Below, one piece after another: positions 1-10,857 of a stretch of 64,000 bases of DNA. Position 1 is the first letter of the stretch; the number at the start of each line of letters is the position of its first letter. Source of the DNA: Cryptomeria japonica (Eukaryota; Streptophyta; Pinopsida; Cupressales; Cupressaceae); contig NC_081409.1 of the NCBI RefSeq assembly GCF_030272615.1, positions 872,159,379 to 872,223,378 of the forward strand, given 5' to 3'. A program made the translations under genes and the position numbers. The notes under the pieces were generated by a model, which made no database searches, was not told the DNA's origin, and saw nothing but the letters and a program-made list of their open reading frames with translations.

Positions 1-2048
1 GGTGTCCATAGGGGTCATATGGTGCCTTGGGACACTATAGGACCCCTTAAGACACCATATGACCCCTAATGACACCATATTGGGTCGCTTTGGGTCATAT
101 TGTGTCATTAGGGGTCATATTCTCTCTTAAGGGGTCCTATGGTGTCCCAAGACACTATATGACCCCTAACGACACCATAGGACCCCTTAAGACACCAAAT
201 AATATCGTTAGGGATCATATTGTGTCGTACAGGATCATAGGACACAATATGACCCCTAACAACATGATTTGGTGTCTTAAGGGGTCTGATGGTGTCGTTA
301 GGGGTCATATGGTGTCCCATGAACCCTTATGACCTCTTAGGACACCATATGACCCCTAATGACACCATATTGGGTCGCTTTGGGTCATATTGTGTTGTTA
401 GGGGTCATATTGTGTCTTAAGGGGTCCTATGGTGTCCCAAGACACCATATGACCCCTATGGACACCATATGACCCCTAACGACACCATATGACCCCTTAA
501 GACACCAAATCATGTCGTTAGGGGTCATATTGTGTCCTACAACCCTGTATGACACAATATGATCCCTAACGATATTATTTGGTGTCTTAAGAGGTCCTAT
601 GGTGTCTATGGTGTCATTAGGGGTCATATGGTGTCCATCAGGGTCATATGGTGTCCCATGAACCCTTATGACCTCTTAAGACACCATATGACCCCTAATG
701 ACACCATATTGGATCGCTTTGGGTTATATTGTGTCCGAAGGGGTCATATTGTGTCTTAAGGGGTCCTATGGTGTCCCAAGACACCATATGACCCCTATGG
801 ACACCATATGACCCCTAACAACACCATAGGACCCCTTAAGACACCAAATCATGTCGTTAGGGGTCATATTGTGTCCTACAACCCTATCCGACACAATATG
901 ATCCCTAACAACATGATTTGGTGTCTTAAGGGGTCCTATGGTGTCGTTAGGGGTCATATGGTCTCCATAGGGGTCATATAGTGTCTTGGGACACCATAGG
1001 ACCCCTTAAGACACAATATGACCCCTAACGACACAATATGACCCAAAGCGACCCAATATGGTGTCATTAGGTGTCATATCGTGTCTTAAGGGGTCTTATG
1101 GTGTCCCAAGACACAATATGACCCCTATGGACACCATATGGCCCCTAATGACACCATAGGACCCCTTAAGACACCAAATAATATCGTTAGGGATCATATT
1201 GTCTCGTACGGGGTCGTAGGACACAATATGACCCCTAACGACATGATTTGGTGTCTTAAAGGGGTCATATGGCGTCGTTAGGTGTCATATGGTATCCATA
1301 GGGGTCATATGGTGTCTTGGGACACCATAGGACCTGTTAGGACACAATATGACCCCTAACGACACAATATGACCCAAAGTGACCCAATATGGTGTCATTA
1401 GGGGTCATATAGTGTCCTAAGAGGTCATAAGGGTTCATGGGACACCATATGACCCCTATGGACACCATATGACCCCTAACGACACCATCGGAACCCCTTA
1501 AAACACCAAATCATGTCGTTAGGGGTCATATTGTGTCCTACGACCCTGTAAGACACAATATGACCCCTAATGTTATGATTCGGTGTCTTAAGGGGTCCTA
1601 TGGTGTCGTTAGGGATGATATGGTGTCTTGTGACACCATAAGACCCCTTAAGACACCAAATTGTGTCGTTAGGGGTCATATTGTGTCCTACGACATCGTA
1701 AGACACAATTTGACCCCTACCGACATGATTTGGTGTCTTAAGGGGTCCTATGGTGTCGTTAGGGGTCATATGGTGTCCATAGGGGTCATATGGTGTCTTG
1801 GGACACCATAGGACCCCTTAGGACACAATATGACCCCTAACGACATGATTTGGTGTCTTAAGGGGTCCGATGGTGTCGTTAGGGGTCATATGGTGTCCAT
1901 AGGGGTCATAAGGTGTCCCATGAACCCTTATGACCTCTTAGGACACCATATGACCCCTAATGACACTATATTGGGTTGCTTTGGGTCATATTGTGTCCTA
2001 AGTGGTCATATTGTGTCTTAAGGGGTCCTATGGTGTCCCAAGACACCA
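1..2048. repeat. 10-bp-phased satellite, both orientations
   Basis: The whole stretch is built from decamers such as GACACCATAT, GACCCCTAAC and GACCCCTTAA and their reverse complements, laid almost exactly every 10 bp. Longer blocks recur: the block reading GACACCATATTGGGTCGC is near 80, 361 and 700, its reverse complement near 1035 and 1370, and the forward form again near 1962. The array therefore switches orientation internally. Apparent reading frames on both strands are a by-product: 30 bp is ten codons, so the same ten-residue phrase recurs. It runs into the sequence gap, so its true length is unknown. No coding function is proposed. Confidence 0.9.
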
Positions 2049-2548
2049 NNNNNNNNNNNNNNNNNNNNNNNNNNNNNNNNNNNNNNNNNNNNNNNNNNNN
2101 NNNNNNNNNNNNNNNNNNNNNNNNNNNNNNNNNNNNNNNNNNNNNNNNNNNNNNNNNNNNNNNNNNNNNNNNNNNNNNNNNNNNNNNNNNNNNNNNNNNN
2201 NNNNNNNNNNNNNNNNNNNNNNNNNNNNNNNNNNNNNNNNNNNNNNNNNNNNNNNNNNNNNNNNNNNNNNNNNNNNNNNNNNNNNNNNNNNNNNNNNNNN
2301 NNNNNNNNNNNNNNNNNNNNNNNNNNNNNNNNNNNNNNNNNNNNNNNNNNNNNNNNNNNNNNNNNNNNNNNNNNNNNNNNNNNNNNNNNNNNNNNNNNNN
2401 NNNNNNNNNNNNNNNNNNNNNNNNNNNNNNNNNNNNNNNNNNNNNNNNNNNNNNNNNNNNNNNNNNNNNNNNNNNNNNNNNNNNNNNNNNNNNNNNNNNN
2501 NNNNNNNNNNNNNNNNNNNNNNNNNNNNNNNNNNNNNNNNNNNNNNNN
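2049..2548. other. Assembly gap (500 N)
   Basis: Exactly 500 unknown bases directly follow the satellite, which suggests a fixed-size scaffold gap placed where the repeat array could not be assembled. Anything about the missing sequence is unknown. Confidence 0.98.
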
Positions 2549-3470
2549 AATGAGCAACTACTAAATGAGTAAATACGAAGCATGGAGTGCAATCTTCAAG
2601 GAGCAAGATCATTATTACCAACGCCTAAAGCCATCAAGCGAAGGGTGCCTCAATTGTCCCATCACTGCAGGGACATTAACTCAACTTTGCAAAGAGCTGT
2701 CAAAAGGCCTTGATCGAGAAAGGAAGCTGACATGTGATGTCCGGCAATTATATTTCATACGACAGTCGAAGCTCACCAAATATAGGGGATCGAAAGATGA
2801 AAAATATAGAAGCAGATAGCTAGGTAAGCTTTAGTCCTAGAGGAAGGCCATATCTACATCAATAATATTAGCTATATATCCATGTCGCATATACTTAGAT
2901 AAATATGAAAACATGTTTGTATACCTAAGCTTATTAATGTATGGTTTTGCCTCCTGCTAGTAATAAAGCTTATCTAGATAGAGCAGCGGGACAATATAAA
3001 GCTACATTTAGGTGTAGCCAAGTCGGTAGGAAAAAATGAGGCCTGATAAAATACCCATATACATGCTAAAACATCTCTGTCTAAGCCAGATAAAACAGAA
3101 CAAAGGAATAGAATATATCTAGATATATGAATATATAAATATACATATAAGTGATTATGTGAGTAAATATATGTATATATATAAAGATAATAAGTGAGTT
3201 AGAAATAAAATAAATACTTGAATATATATAAGTGAGAATGAATAGGTGTATATGAATATGAGAAAATCACAAAGTATCTGTATGAATCTTTAAAACCTAT
3301 CTAAATGAGGGTGAGAGGTAAGAGGAGATATTCCTAGAAAAATATATAAATGATTGATTATTAAACAATGGCTCTAAGAATATATAAATATGAATAGAGT
3401 GAATAAAAGGATTTGAGCAAATAGAAAATGACTCTCAATCTGAAGGTAAGCCTACAAGGATCGGAACCTG
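2549..3470. other. Unassigned AT-rich sequence
   Basis: Between the gap and the microsatellite there is no recognisable gene. A short open frame at 2565-2819 (84 codons, plus strand, four cysteines, basic C-terminus) has no recognisable domain, and its upstream side is the gap. It could be the end of an exon or chance. The rest is AT-rich, with many ATATAT/GTATATA words and no repeat boundaries that I can see. Confidence 0.4.
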
Positions 3471-3605
3471 CACAGATATATATATATATACATGTGAGTA
3501 AATGTATATATACATATATCTATATCTATATAAATATATATATATATATATGAATAAATATATATATACATATATATATATATGTATATGATTATATACA
3601 TATAC

Positions 3606-3636
<31 letters not shown>

Positions 3637-3745
3637 CATATATATATATGTATATGTATACATATATATGTATATATATGTATATATACATATACATATA
3701 TATGTATATATATGTATATGTATATATATATATAAAAGAGTGTGT
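3471..3745. repeat. AT-rich microsatellite (TA/TATG/TACA)
   Basis: This is about 270 bp of TATATA, ATACAT and GTATAT words with no other sequence. The Tyr/Ile/Met-only frames on both strands are artefacts of the repeat. Confidence 0.9.
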
Positions 3746-4405
3746 AGAAATAAAATTGAGTAACTATCTCTATGAGAAAGGAGAGTCAAGTCTGATATAG
3801 ATGTTTATATTAGAGAAAGTTTGAGACCGCACAATATCTCCTTATATATATATATATGTGTAAGATTAATGATTATCTGACAGGAGAATAATAATATGAG
3901 CGTCGGGGAAGGGATAGCTACTCTATCCCAGATAGTTCTACAAAGGTTCTGGATTGTAGGAGTGGGAGATTTTGTTTGTATATATACATATAAATGTGTA
4001 TATATATGTTGATAGTATGACTAAATAAGAGGATGGATGGCTAACTCAAGGTGGATATAGATGACAATTACCAAATACAAATATAGGAGTGTTATAATAG
4101 GGGTCTCTTTGCGATCTTGAAGGTGGGGGGACTAACTGGATGGAGAGGAAAGATGGGAGAGACTAAGATGAATAAAGGATAATACAAATCAAGGGGTTAA
4201 GCCTAGTTGCCTAAGCTAAAGTGTGGGAGAACAAGAATATGGAAATACTTTAAATGAATATATGTCTGAATGTCAATGAACTACAGGGTTCAAGGGAAGG
4301 TTTGAATAGGGGGACTGATCCGAGGTAGCTGTGATCCAGGCAAGAGAGACATAAGGGGAGGGAAGACTTGAAGATGGATACTGGGGCGAAGAAGAGGACT
4401 TGGCC
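3746..4405. other. Unassigned; may include the LINE 3' UTR
   Basis: No gene is seen. This interval lies just downstream (minus strand) of the LINE RNase H stop at 4406, so part of it is probably the LINE 3' UTR. I could not find the expected poly(A) tail (a T-run on the plus strand) or a target duplication, so the LINE 3' end is unresolved. No sequence of the gag that the LINE interrupts resumes here. Confidence 0.35.
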
Positions 4406-4684
4406 TTAGGTTGGCATAGAAAGGAGCTTGATGCCATTAGCTCCCATGTTGGCTAGCTCATCCGCCTTTTTATTGCCTTCCCTATAGATATGATTAACTG
4501 TATACCTATCAAAACCTTTGCATAAGTCCAAAGCCTTTGACAACAAGGTATTAAGTTTCCAATTAGGCATGCTCCCTTTCCTTAGGGCATTGACAATTAT
4601 AGCCGAATCTCCTTCAATATCTAAGAATTTAACTTCAAGTTTCCTACATAAGAGCAAACCTTCCACCAGGGCCATCAGTTCCAC
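4406..4684 (-). pseudogene. LINE ORF2: C-terminal RNase H
   Basis: The frame shows ELMALVEGLLLC (catalytic Glu helix), then FLDIEGDSAIIVNAL (the D-S-x-x-(I/V) motif) and near the end REGNKKADELANMGA, the (R/H)-N-x-AD motif. These are three of the usual active-site blocks of the plant LINE RNase H. The first Asp-containing strand would lie upstream, beyond the start of this open piece, and is obscured by a stop. The domain removes RNA from RNA-DNA hybrids. It ends at TAA (4406), taken as the ORF2 end. Confidence 0.85.
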
Positions 4685-4936
4685 CCAATTGTTTGTGTTG
4701 ATGCTGACTAGAGAAGCCAGGGTTGCTATTTCTTTGCCTTCCCAGTTATGAATAGCGCATCCTATCCTGGCTTTCCCTAGGTTACCTCAGGTTGCCCCAT
4801 CAAAGTTTAGCTTCACCCACCCTTCACCTGGGGGCTACCATCTACATGCCACCCTTGATCGAAGGCTAGCAATAGGGCCCGCTCCTACAAAGGGAGGGAA
4901 GGATAAGCCCTTCCATCATTTTTTCATCTTTTCATC

Positions 4937-5323
4937 TCAATAAGATATAGAGGCATTTTTTAATGAGCTTGAGGTGAGTCTATTGTTCACGAGCTCAATG
5001 ACAACTGACTCTATCTTATTGATGATTCTAAGGACATCTAGTTTTTCATTCTTAAAGAGACATCTATTTCTCTCCTTCCATAGTTCCCACATTATGGATG
5101 ATGGGAGAGCTATCCATAAACATTCAAAGAGATAACCACACCTAAGGAGAGGCCAAGCCTTGAGCATTCCTAAGATGGTCTGGGGGAAGGCTCCAGACCA
5201 TTCAAGTTTATTGGTGAACCATATCCAAAATTGATGAGAAAAGGGGTAGTTAAGGAGTATATGATTGGTGTCCTCCTCGTTTGCCTCGCAAAGAGGACAT
5301 CTACTAGGACCCTCATATCCCAT
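4937..5323 (-). pseudogene. LINE ORF2: Cys/His finger (zf-RVT type)
   Basis: The minus-strand product contains CPLCEANEEDTNHILLNYPF followed by HQFW, the CxxC-His-rich signature of the reverse-transcriptase zinc-binding region in plant LINEs. The expected Cys after the His (usually HLFxxC) is Tyr here. It stays in one frame to the RNase H piece, with stops between. It presumably binds the LINE RNA or target, by family knowledge. Confidence 0.85.
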
Positions 5324-5368
5324 ATGCCTAAATTTGTTTGCAGTTAGGAGTTTGTTTTGGATCGCAAG

Positions 5369-6233
5369 CTAGGAGAAGATACCTGCCTTAGGCAGATAGT
5401 TTCTATCCCAACAGAGATTCAAGGGAAGCTCTAACTTAGGTCTTAAAAATGCTTTGGAGATGTGAGAATACCCATCCTTGGGATTGTATTCCCCACTTAT
5501 GGAGCCCTCCCATACAAGCTTGTCCTCGTTATGACTTAAGACAAAGTTCTTAGAATTGAGAATTGACATAAGTTTGTGCTTGTCCTTCTCTGGGATGGCT
5601 TCATCTTCCCTTTCAATCCACTGCCAGCCAACCCCTTCCTTTGAAGGGGAGAGATAATTATTTAACAAGGGTCCTCTATGTGATTCAAGAAGGGCCCGAG
5701 TAGCCCCGAAGTCATGGAGGTTAGCCTATCAGAGATGATATTCCTACAGTCGAGCATAAAATTTTACAAGTAGGATCCTCTGGGAGGGTTGGCCTCTCTG
5801 AAGATTTGGATTGGATCTTCTCCATTAAGGTATTTATGGTTTAGTAATCTCACCCATTTGAGGTGAGGAGTTCTGAACAATCTGCAAACTAGCTTGGCAC
5901 CCAAGGCTCTACCTTGATCCCGTAGGTTTTTGATGCCAGCACCACCATCTTCCTTAGGTGTGCAAATCTTGTCCCAAGAAATAAGTGAGATTTTGTGGCT
6001 GCTATTAGCACCTTGCCAAAAGAAGGTCCTGAGATGCTTGTTGAGCTCAGTAAGTTTGGAAGAAGATAGATGTTGGTAGGAGAGCTGGTAAATGGGCATA
6101 GCTGATAAGACTGATCTAACCAAAGTTGCCCTACTAGCCGAAGAGAGCCATTTCCCCTTCCAAGTGCTAATCCTAGACTTGATTTTGTCCACCAATTTGT
6201 CCCATAAATTTGAGGATCTCCTGCCCCTGTCAA
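5369..6233 (-). pseudogene. LINE ORF2: post-RT region
   Basis: The minus-strand frames read VDKIKSRISTWKGKWLSSAS, the conserved thumb/connector that follows the RT of plant LINEs, then a Trp-rich region and a block with WEGSISGEYNPKDGYSH. The first part (6195-5764) is in a different frame from the RT, so a frameshift lies near 6250-6350. Another lies near 5700. The region links polymerase and C-terminal finger and has no catalytic residues of its own. Confidence 0.82.
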
Positions 6234-6353
6234 GGGGAATGCCTAGATATTTGCAAGGGTTCCTTGACTAATTTACAGGACATTGTAGATTTCTTTTCCT
6301 AAATAGGGGTCTATGTTGAACAAAAAAACTGTAGATTTAGCCAGATTTACCTC

Positions 6354-7712
6354 TTAACCCGAGGCTAACATGTAGGAATTGAGGATGCCTTTGAAGGCCT
6401 GAGCTTCCCCCGCACAACCTTGCCCAAAAAGATTTGTGTCATCAATAAATTGCTGGTGGGTGAAGGGGGGAAGGCCACTAGTGATGGGGATTCCTTGGAT
6501 CCTCCCCTCCTCTTTGGCCATGGAGATGGATCTGCCTAGGGCTTCAGCCATGATGATGAAGAGGAAGGGGGACATAGGATCACCTTGTCTGAGCCCTCTC
6601 GAGCTACTAAAGAAACCTTCTGGAGAACCATTAACCAGAACTAAGAATTTAGGGGTGGATATGCATTTGAAGATAAGGTTGATCCAAGTTTTGGAAAAGC
6701 CAAAGGCCTCCATGCATTAGCATAGGAAGCACCAATCAACTTTGTCATATGCTTTACTTATGTCCAATTTGATTAGCATGCTTGGGGTTTTGTTGAGCTG
6801 AACCGAATGAATGGCCTCTTAGGTAATAATAACCCCATCATAGATTGATCTATCCACTATGAAGCCAGTTTGTTCTTCGCTAATAATTAAGGGGAGGAGA
6901 TTCTAGAGTCTAGCTGCTAGGGTTTTAATTAAGAGCTTATACAAAGTGTTGCAGAGAGCAATTGGTCTGAAGTCATTGAAGCTATCAGGGTCCTCTTTTT
7001 TTGGAATGAGGGCAAGGAAGGTATTGTTGACCTCTTTGAGAATCTTACTAGAATTCCTCACACCCTCTAAGGCATCCGTGATTTTTGTCCCCATAAAACC
7101 CCAGCATTTTTGGAAAAAGCTGGTGGGGAAGCCATCCAGGCCTGGAGCCTTATTTGGATTCATGTTGAAGAGGACATATTTGACCTCCTCCACTAAGAAT
7201 TTCTTTAATAGGACTTGGTTGTGGTCATCGATAATGAGTTTTGGGAGATTCTTAATAATATTGAGTTGGCCCCTAAGGTTGGAACCTTCAAGATTGCTTA
7301 AGATTTTCTCAAAGAACCTGACTGCCTTAGAGGCAACCTCATCCGGTTCAGATAGGATGGATCCTTGGCAGTTCATGATCTTAGAAATTCAGTTGACCCC
7401 TCTCCTTTGCTCAGTACTATTGTGGAAGAATTTGGTATTCTGGTCCCCATCACTCAACCAAGTCTCCCTAGATTTTTGTTTCAAGAAGATCTCTTTGTAA
7501 GATAGTATCTTCTCATACTCAGTGAGTAGGCCCTTTTCCTTAAAGAAGAGATGTTCATCCATCCCCTTCTCAAGTACCTCAATGTTAACCTTATTAAGAT
7601 CATTCTCTATTAGGGTTTTTTTGTCAAAGATGTTACCAAAATTTGTCCTATTCCACTCTAAGAGCTTCCTTTTTATAAGCTTCAACTTACTAGCAACAAT
7701 AAACATCTTCAA
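6354..7712 (-). pseudogene. LINE ORF2: reverse transcriptase domain
   Basis: Non-LTR reverse transcriptase motifs appear in order on the minus strand. These are the connector with SRETWLSDGDQNTKFFH (near 7460), NPNKAPGLDGFPTSFF (near 7150), the block ending LIPKKEDPDSFNDFRPIA (near 6975), GLRQGDPMSPFLF (near 6590) and the catalytic box as FIDDTNLF (near 6440). The usual catalytic box is F/Y-A-D-D, so Ala is replaced by Ile but both Asp remain. Stops between 6903 and 6713 and elsewhere inactivate it. The role would be to copy LINE RNA at the nicked target. Confidence 0.92.
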
Positions 7713-7733
7713 GCCTAAGAAAATAGAGCTTCT

Positions 7734-8517
7734 CTACCAATTCTCAATTAAGTTTAGAAATTTGTCATCTCTAAACCACATGCTCTCAAATTTGAAGGGG
7801 CATTTTTTAGGGGCATGGTCAGATAATAAGTTTAATTGGAGTGGGAAATGGTCAGATCTTGATAAAGGGAGAGGCTCTGCCTTCAGGGAGTAATTCAACT
7901 CTGAGAGCCCCCCATAGATAAAAAACCTATCAAGTTTCTTAGCAATGTTACATAAACCAGATGTTTCAGGTGAAGGCATTCACTACCATTTGGATTTCCA
8001 ACAGGGAATTCCTATTGATCCAAATATTGAAATCTACAACTGATGGAGGGAGCTTGCTACTTCCTCCTCTCTTGTTTGATACCTTGGTGATGGCATTGAA
8101 ATCTCTTCCAATGATGCTTAGTTCATTCGGGAAACTTCTTAGGAAGGACTCAAGTTCCATCCATACCTTCACCTTATCCCTATTTTGGATAGGGCCATAA
8201 ATGTTAATCAGTTTGAATCTAAGGTTATTTTTATAACTTACTACTTCTCCTATCCAATTTTTCTTAATCTCTAAATGTGTAAACAAAAGGGATCTAGAAT
8301 CCCAAATGATAGCTAAACCCCCTAAGGTGCCTATGGCCGGGGAGTGTTTTAGTTGTCTAGCGCCTAGTTTTTGCTCAAAAAGGGAAATCTCAAAGGAGTT
8401 CATTTTTGTTTCTTGAATTAACATTAAGTCTAGTTTAGAATCAGAGATGCAACACTTTAAGATGTGTTGTTTGTTAGGGGCATTCAGACCCCTAATAGTC
8501 CATGTTATGATTTTCAT
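7734..8517 (-). pseudogene. LINE ORF2: endonuclease domain
   Basis: The product starts MKIITWTIRGLNAPNK, the typical N-terminus of plant L1 ORF2, an APE-like endonuclease that nicks target DNA for target-primed reverse transcription. The catalytic Glu of the QETK motif is visible (LIQETKMNS) about 35 residues in. The usual GDFN motif is present as GRDFNAI, with an extra Arg. The frame ends at 7966 and resumes in another frame at 7979-7734 (a stretch with SDHFPLQLNL, matching the SDH-P motif near the end of the domain). The break at about 7970 is therefore a frameshift within the real domain. The start codon is chosen from this conserved N-terminus and overlaps the ORF1 stop. Confidence 0.88.
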
Positions 8518-9292
8518 GGCTCTGTGGGGAGGGACTTCCCCTCACCTACATTAAAAAGAGTAGATATTTTAAACCGACCTCTAGCTTCTCCATCCTTTAA
8601 TCTCAGTTCAACGAGGGATCTCCTGCCCCTACTTTTACTGATTCTAACACAATCAGGAGAGTCTTTGCTTTTATTAGAGCAGAGAATTCCTAGGGTGTTA
8701 GGATTAGGATTTTCCAAGTTATCTGATGCTATAAAGAGTTCATCTATTTCTATGTCAACTCTAGTAATATTTACTAGATTACTGACAAGGAGATCCGTTT
8801 GTCTTTCCAATTCCTCATCATCATAGATTTCATCAACCAATTGATCCATAAGGTCATTTACTACTTCTTCCCCTATAAAATTGGCAATGATGTTAACTTC
8901 CTTAGTCACACGTTCACTCTTAGATTCTACAATTCTAACAGGATCATCCCTTGGAGATGGAGGGCGAGCTCCTTCCTCCAAAGGGGCCTTCATCCATGAG
9001 ACTTGAGAGATTGGTTGATCCTACAGAGAAGCCATTGTTGGATTCTAGAGAGGATTATCTATCTCTTTTGATTGCACCAGGAAGGTAAGATCCTAGAGAG
9101 GGGGGGGCTCGAGGGACTCTCTCTCTCTCTCTCTAGTAGGATAAGAGAGCAAGATGGTAACATATTTGTCATACCAGGTTGCTCTTTCTTAGGGAGCCAC
9201 TCACTGATTTCACCCTCTTCCAAGTCTTGGTCCTTGAGAGAAGAGTCAACTATAGGGGTGTTAATAGAAGTAGTGGTTGGAAAGGAGAGCAC
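8514..9292 (-). pseudogene. LINE ORF1 remnant
   Basis: Two pieces are visible: 9292-9059, with an acidic phrase around LEEGEISEW, and 8993-8514 in another frame, ending in a Lys/Arg-rich tail. They probably represent the C-terminal part of LINE ORF1, the RNA-binding protein that coats the transcript. A CT microsatellite near 9120-9136 lies in the first piece and the frame changes between the pieces. The second piece ends in a TGA that overlaps the ATG of the endonuclease ORF (minus-strand ATGA at 8517-8514). No zinc knuckle or DUF4283-like fold is seen, so the assignment rests mainly on position upstream of ORF2. Confidence 0.6.
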
Positions 9293-9298
9293 AAGGTC

Positions 9299-9608
9299 TT
9301 AATCGCATTAGAGGTATGAGAAGGTAATGGATCAGTAAAAATCTTAAGATTTTGGTTAGGAGGAGCTATAGATGTATTGCCTTTATCATTCACTCCAGAA
9401 ATAGAGATAGTATTATTATCAATCAAATCTTGAATTTTACCCTTTAAAGCAAAACATTTTTCAGTATCATGCCCAGGTTGACGATGAAATTGACAAAAAT
9501 ATTTGTTATCAAAATAGGGTGAATTAATCTTTGCAAGATCTATTTGCTTTATAGGAGGGAGAGTAAGCACATTTTGTTCCAATAACTTATTCATAATACT
9601 ATGCAATG
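9299..9608 (-). pseudogene. E2 gag fragment (downstream half of the nested target)
   Basis: This piece is nearly identical to E1's gag around residues 258-358, including the Cys/His motif FCQFHRQPGHDTEKC. It is the part of E2's gag that continues across the E1 insertion: it ends at CAATG (9604-9608), and the same CAATG restarts the gag at 17440. At its other end, near 9298, it breaks off at the LINE. The rest of E2 beyond this point is not found in the window. Function when intact: capsid/nucleocapsid of an LTR element. Confidence 0.9.
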
Positions 9609-10842
9609 TGTAAAGCGGAAAATCGCGATCGAACCCTAGTTGCCCTCCCCTCTTCCAACTCTGAGGAGAGAGAAGGGAGGTTCACTAGGGTTGATGGTTT
9701 TCACTTAGGGGAGAGACTTTACATTCAAAAGAGGGGTTGAAACCCACAAGATCTAATCCCACACAATGCAAGATTGGATGCTAAATGAATTTCAAGGGTT
9801 ATGACAGCAAGGCTACCCTCTTTTGTAAAGAATGTGCATAGAAGAATTAAGCTAGGAATGCATAGAAAGTGACAAAGATTCGCTTATAAACTGAGATAGG
9901 GATATAGGATGAAGCTGTGGACCTGGAATTAGCAGTAAAATGTCGATACGGCGCTGTCCTGCAAATTTGAGCAAAAGTTGTCAGGACGATGGCGCCCGAG
10001 CGCCACGGTCCTCCGAAAAATCCGTGAAACGAAGGGGGATCTGTTCGTCTCTGCACAAGGATTCCAGATCTTCAATTTCAGCCGCGTACCTGCAACCTAC
10101 ACACAGAAAAGCAAAGACGATTGGGGGGTTAGGGATTAGGGGTTTGCCTTTAGGTCAAACCCCGGTTTTGGAATTAACCAAGAAATGAGCAAGTGTTGTA
10201 AATGTAAATGTATGTAAAACAAGTACTAATACCTTGTTCTAAGGATGTTTGTATCCTTATGTACGAAGGTATAGATGTTGTATGTTGTATGTTGTAGCAT
10301 GTAGTATGTGATCTCCTCTTCAATGGTTGAATCCTTGTCTTGAATGCAACACTTAGCCTTGAATGGAGACTTGAAATGATCAATTGCTTGAAAGAATGCT
10401 TGAATGCTTGAATGCTTGAGTATAGTTTCCACGCTTTGTACACATATCCTCTTCATGCCAAATGAGAGAGAAAAATGTAGTTTATATACTTGTCATTTAG
10501 GGCTGATAGACTGATTTTCCCGACCTTAGGCCGACTAGGAAAGATAATTTTCCAAATTGCAAACAAAAAGACCCGAGACCCCTTAGGAGACCGGGCCCAA
10601 AATAGGACCCAGGGACCAGGGCGCTGGGCGCCCTGGTCCTGAAGGACCAGGGCACTGGGCGCTCTGGTCCCACCTCCTGGGATAGCAGGGTGCAAGGAGC
10701 TTCAGGCCAGGGTGCTTGAAAAATGCAGTTTTCAGTGTCGTAATCAGGTTTCGGGGTCTCCATTCAGGTTGCGTGTTGCGTCGCCATCGTGAAGACCGAA
10801 ATGTAGTCGAAATTGCAAGTGTCGCAATTTTAGGACGCTACA
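9609..10842 (-). repeat. E1 3' LTR
   Basis: 1234 bp, TGTAAAGCGG...GACGCTACA in plus-strand reading, so the element-sense LTR starts TGTAGCGTCC. It holds a TATA box (AGTATATAAA on the minus strand, 10490-10481), the hairpin motif at 9984-10011, GCTTGAAT repeats near 10395-10430 and two palindromic 30-bp units at 10613-10670. Compared with the 5' LTR it lacks one 30-bp unit. Short frames inside are not genes. Confidence 0.94.
10613..10670. repeat. Palindromic 30-bp units in E1 3' LTR (2 copies)
   Basis: Units start GGACCAGGGC and end GCCCTGGTCC, so each is close to a perfect palindrome. The 5' LTR of E1 (17180-17267) and the LTR of E2 (21257-21346) each have three units. GC content is far above the surroundings. 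Confidence 0.88.
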
Positions 10843-10857
10843 TTTAGCCCCCACTTT
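10843..10857 (-). promoter_or_regulatory. E1 polypurine tract
   Basis: On the minus strand the sequence next to the 3' LTR is AAAGTGGGGGCTAAA, directly abutting the LTR's TG. This is the usual site where an RNase H-resistant purine primer starts plus-strand DNA synthesis. Confidence 0.85.

Larger units (their letters stand above)
4406..9298 (-). mobile_element. L1-type plant LINE, degenerate
   Basis: Read on the minus strand, the order is ORF1 remnant, apurinic endonuclease, reverse transcriptase, Cys/His finger and RNase H, the standard order of plant L1 LINEs that carry an RNase H domain. The frame changes near 7970, 6300 and 5700 and several stops interrupt it, so it is dead. The 5' (high-coordinate) end abuts a gag fragment of LTR element E2 near 9298. 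ORF1 is much shorter than a full plant ORF1 and no DUF4283-like part is visible, so 5' truncation is likely. The 3' end is not resolved. Confidence 0.9.

Noticed and set aside
69-2021. Many open frames of 60-97 codons on both strands of the satellite
   Set aside because: They repeat one ten-residue phrase because 30 bp of a 10-bp repeat equals ten codons; no start context or domain.
1966-2621. Long frames across 2049-2548
   Set aside because: They consist of unknown bases.
3452-3800. Tyr/Ile/Met-rich frames
   Set aside because: Translation of an AT microsatellite.
2549-4405. Missing 3' half of E2
   Set aside because: No gag, LTR end or polypurine match to E1 was found in this interval.
10174-10763. 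Open frames inside the E1/E2 LTRs
   Set aside because: They overlap LTR signals and palindromic units, and both strands are open because of low complexity.
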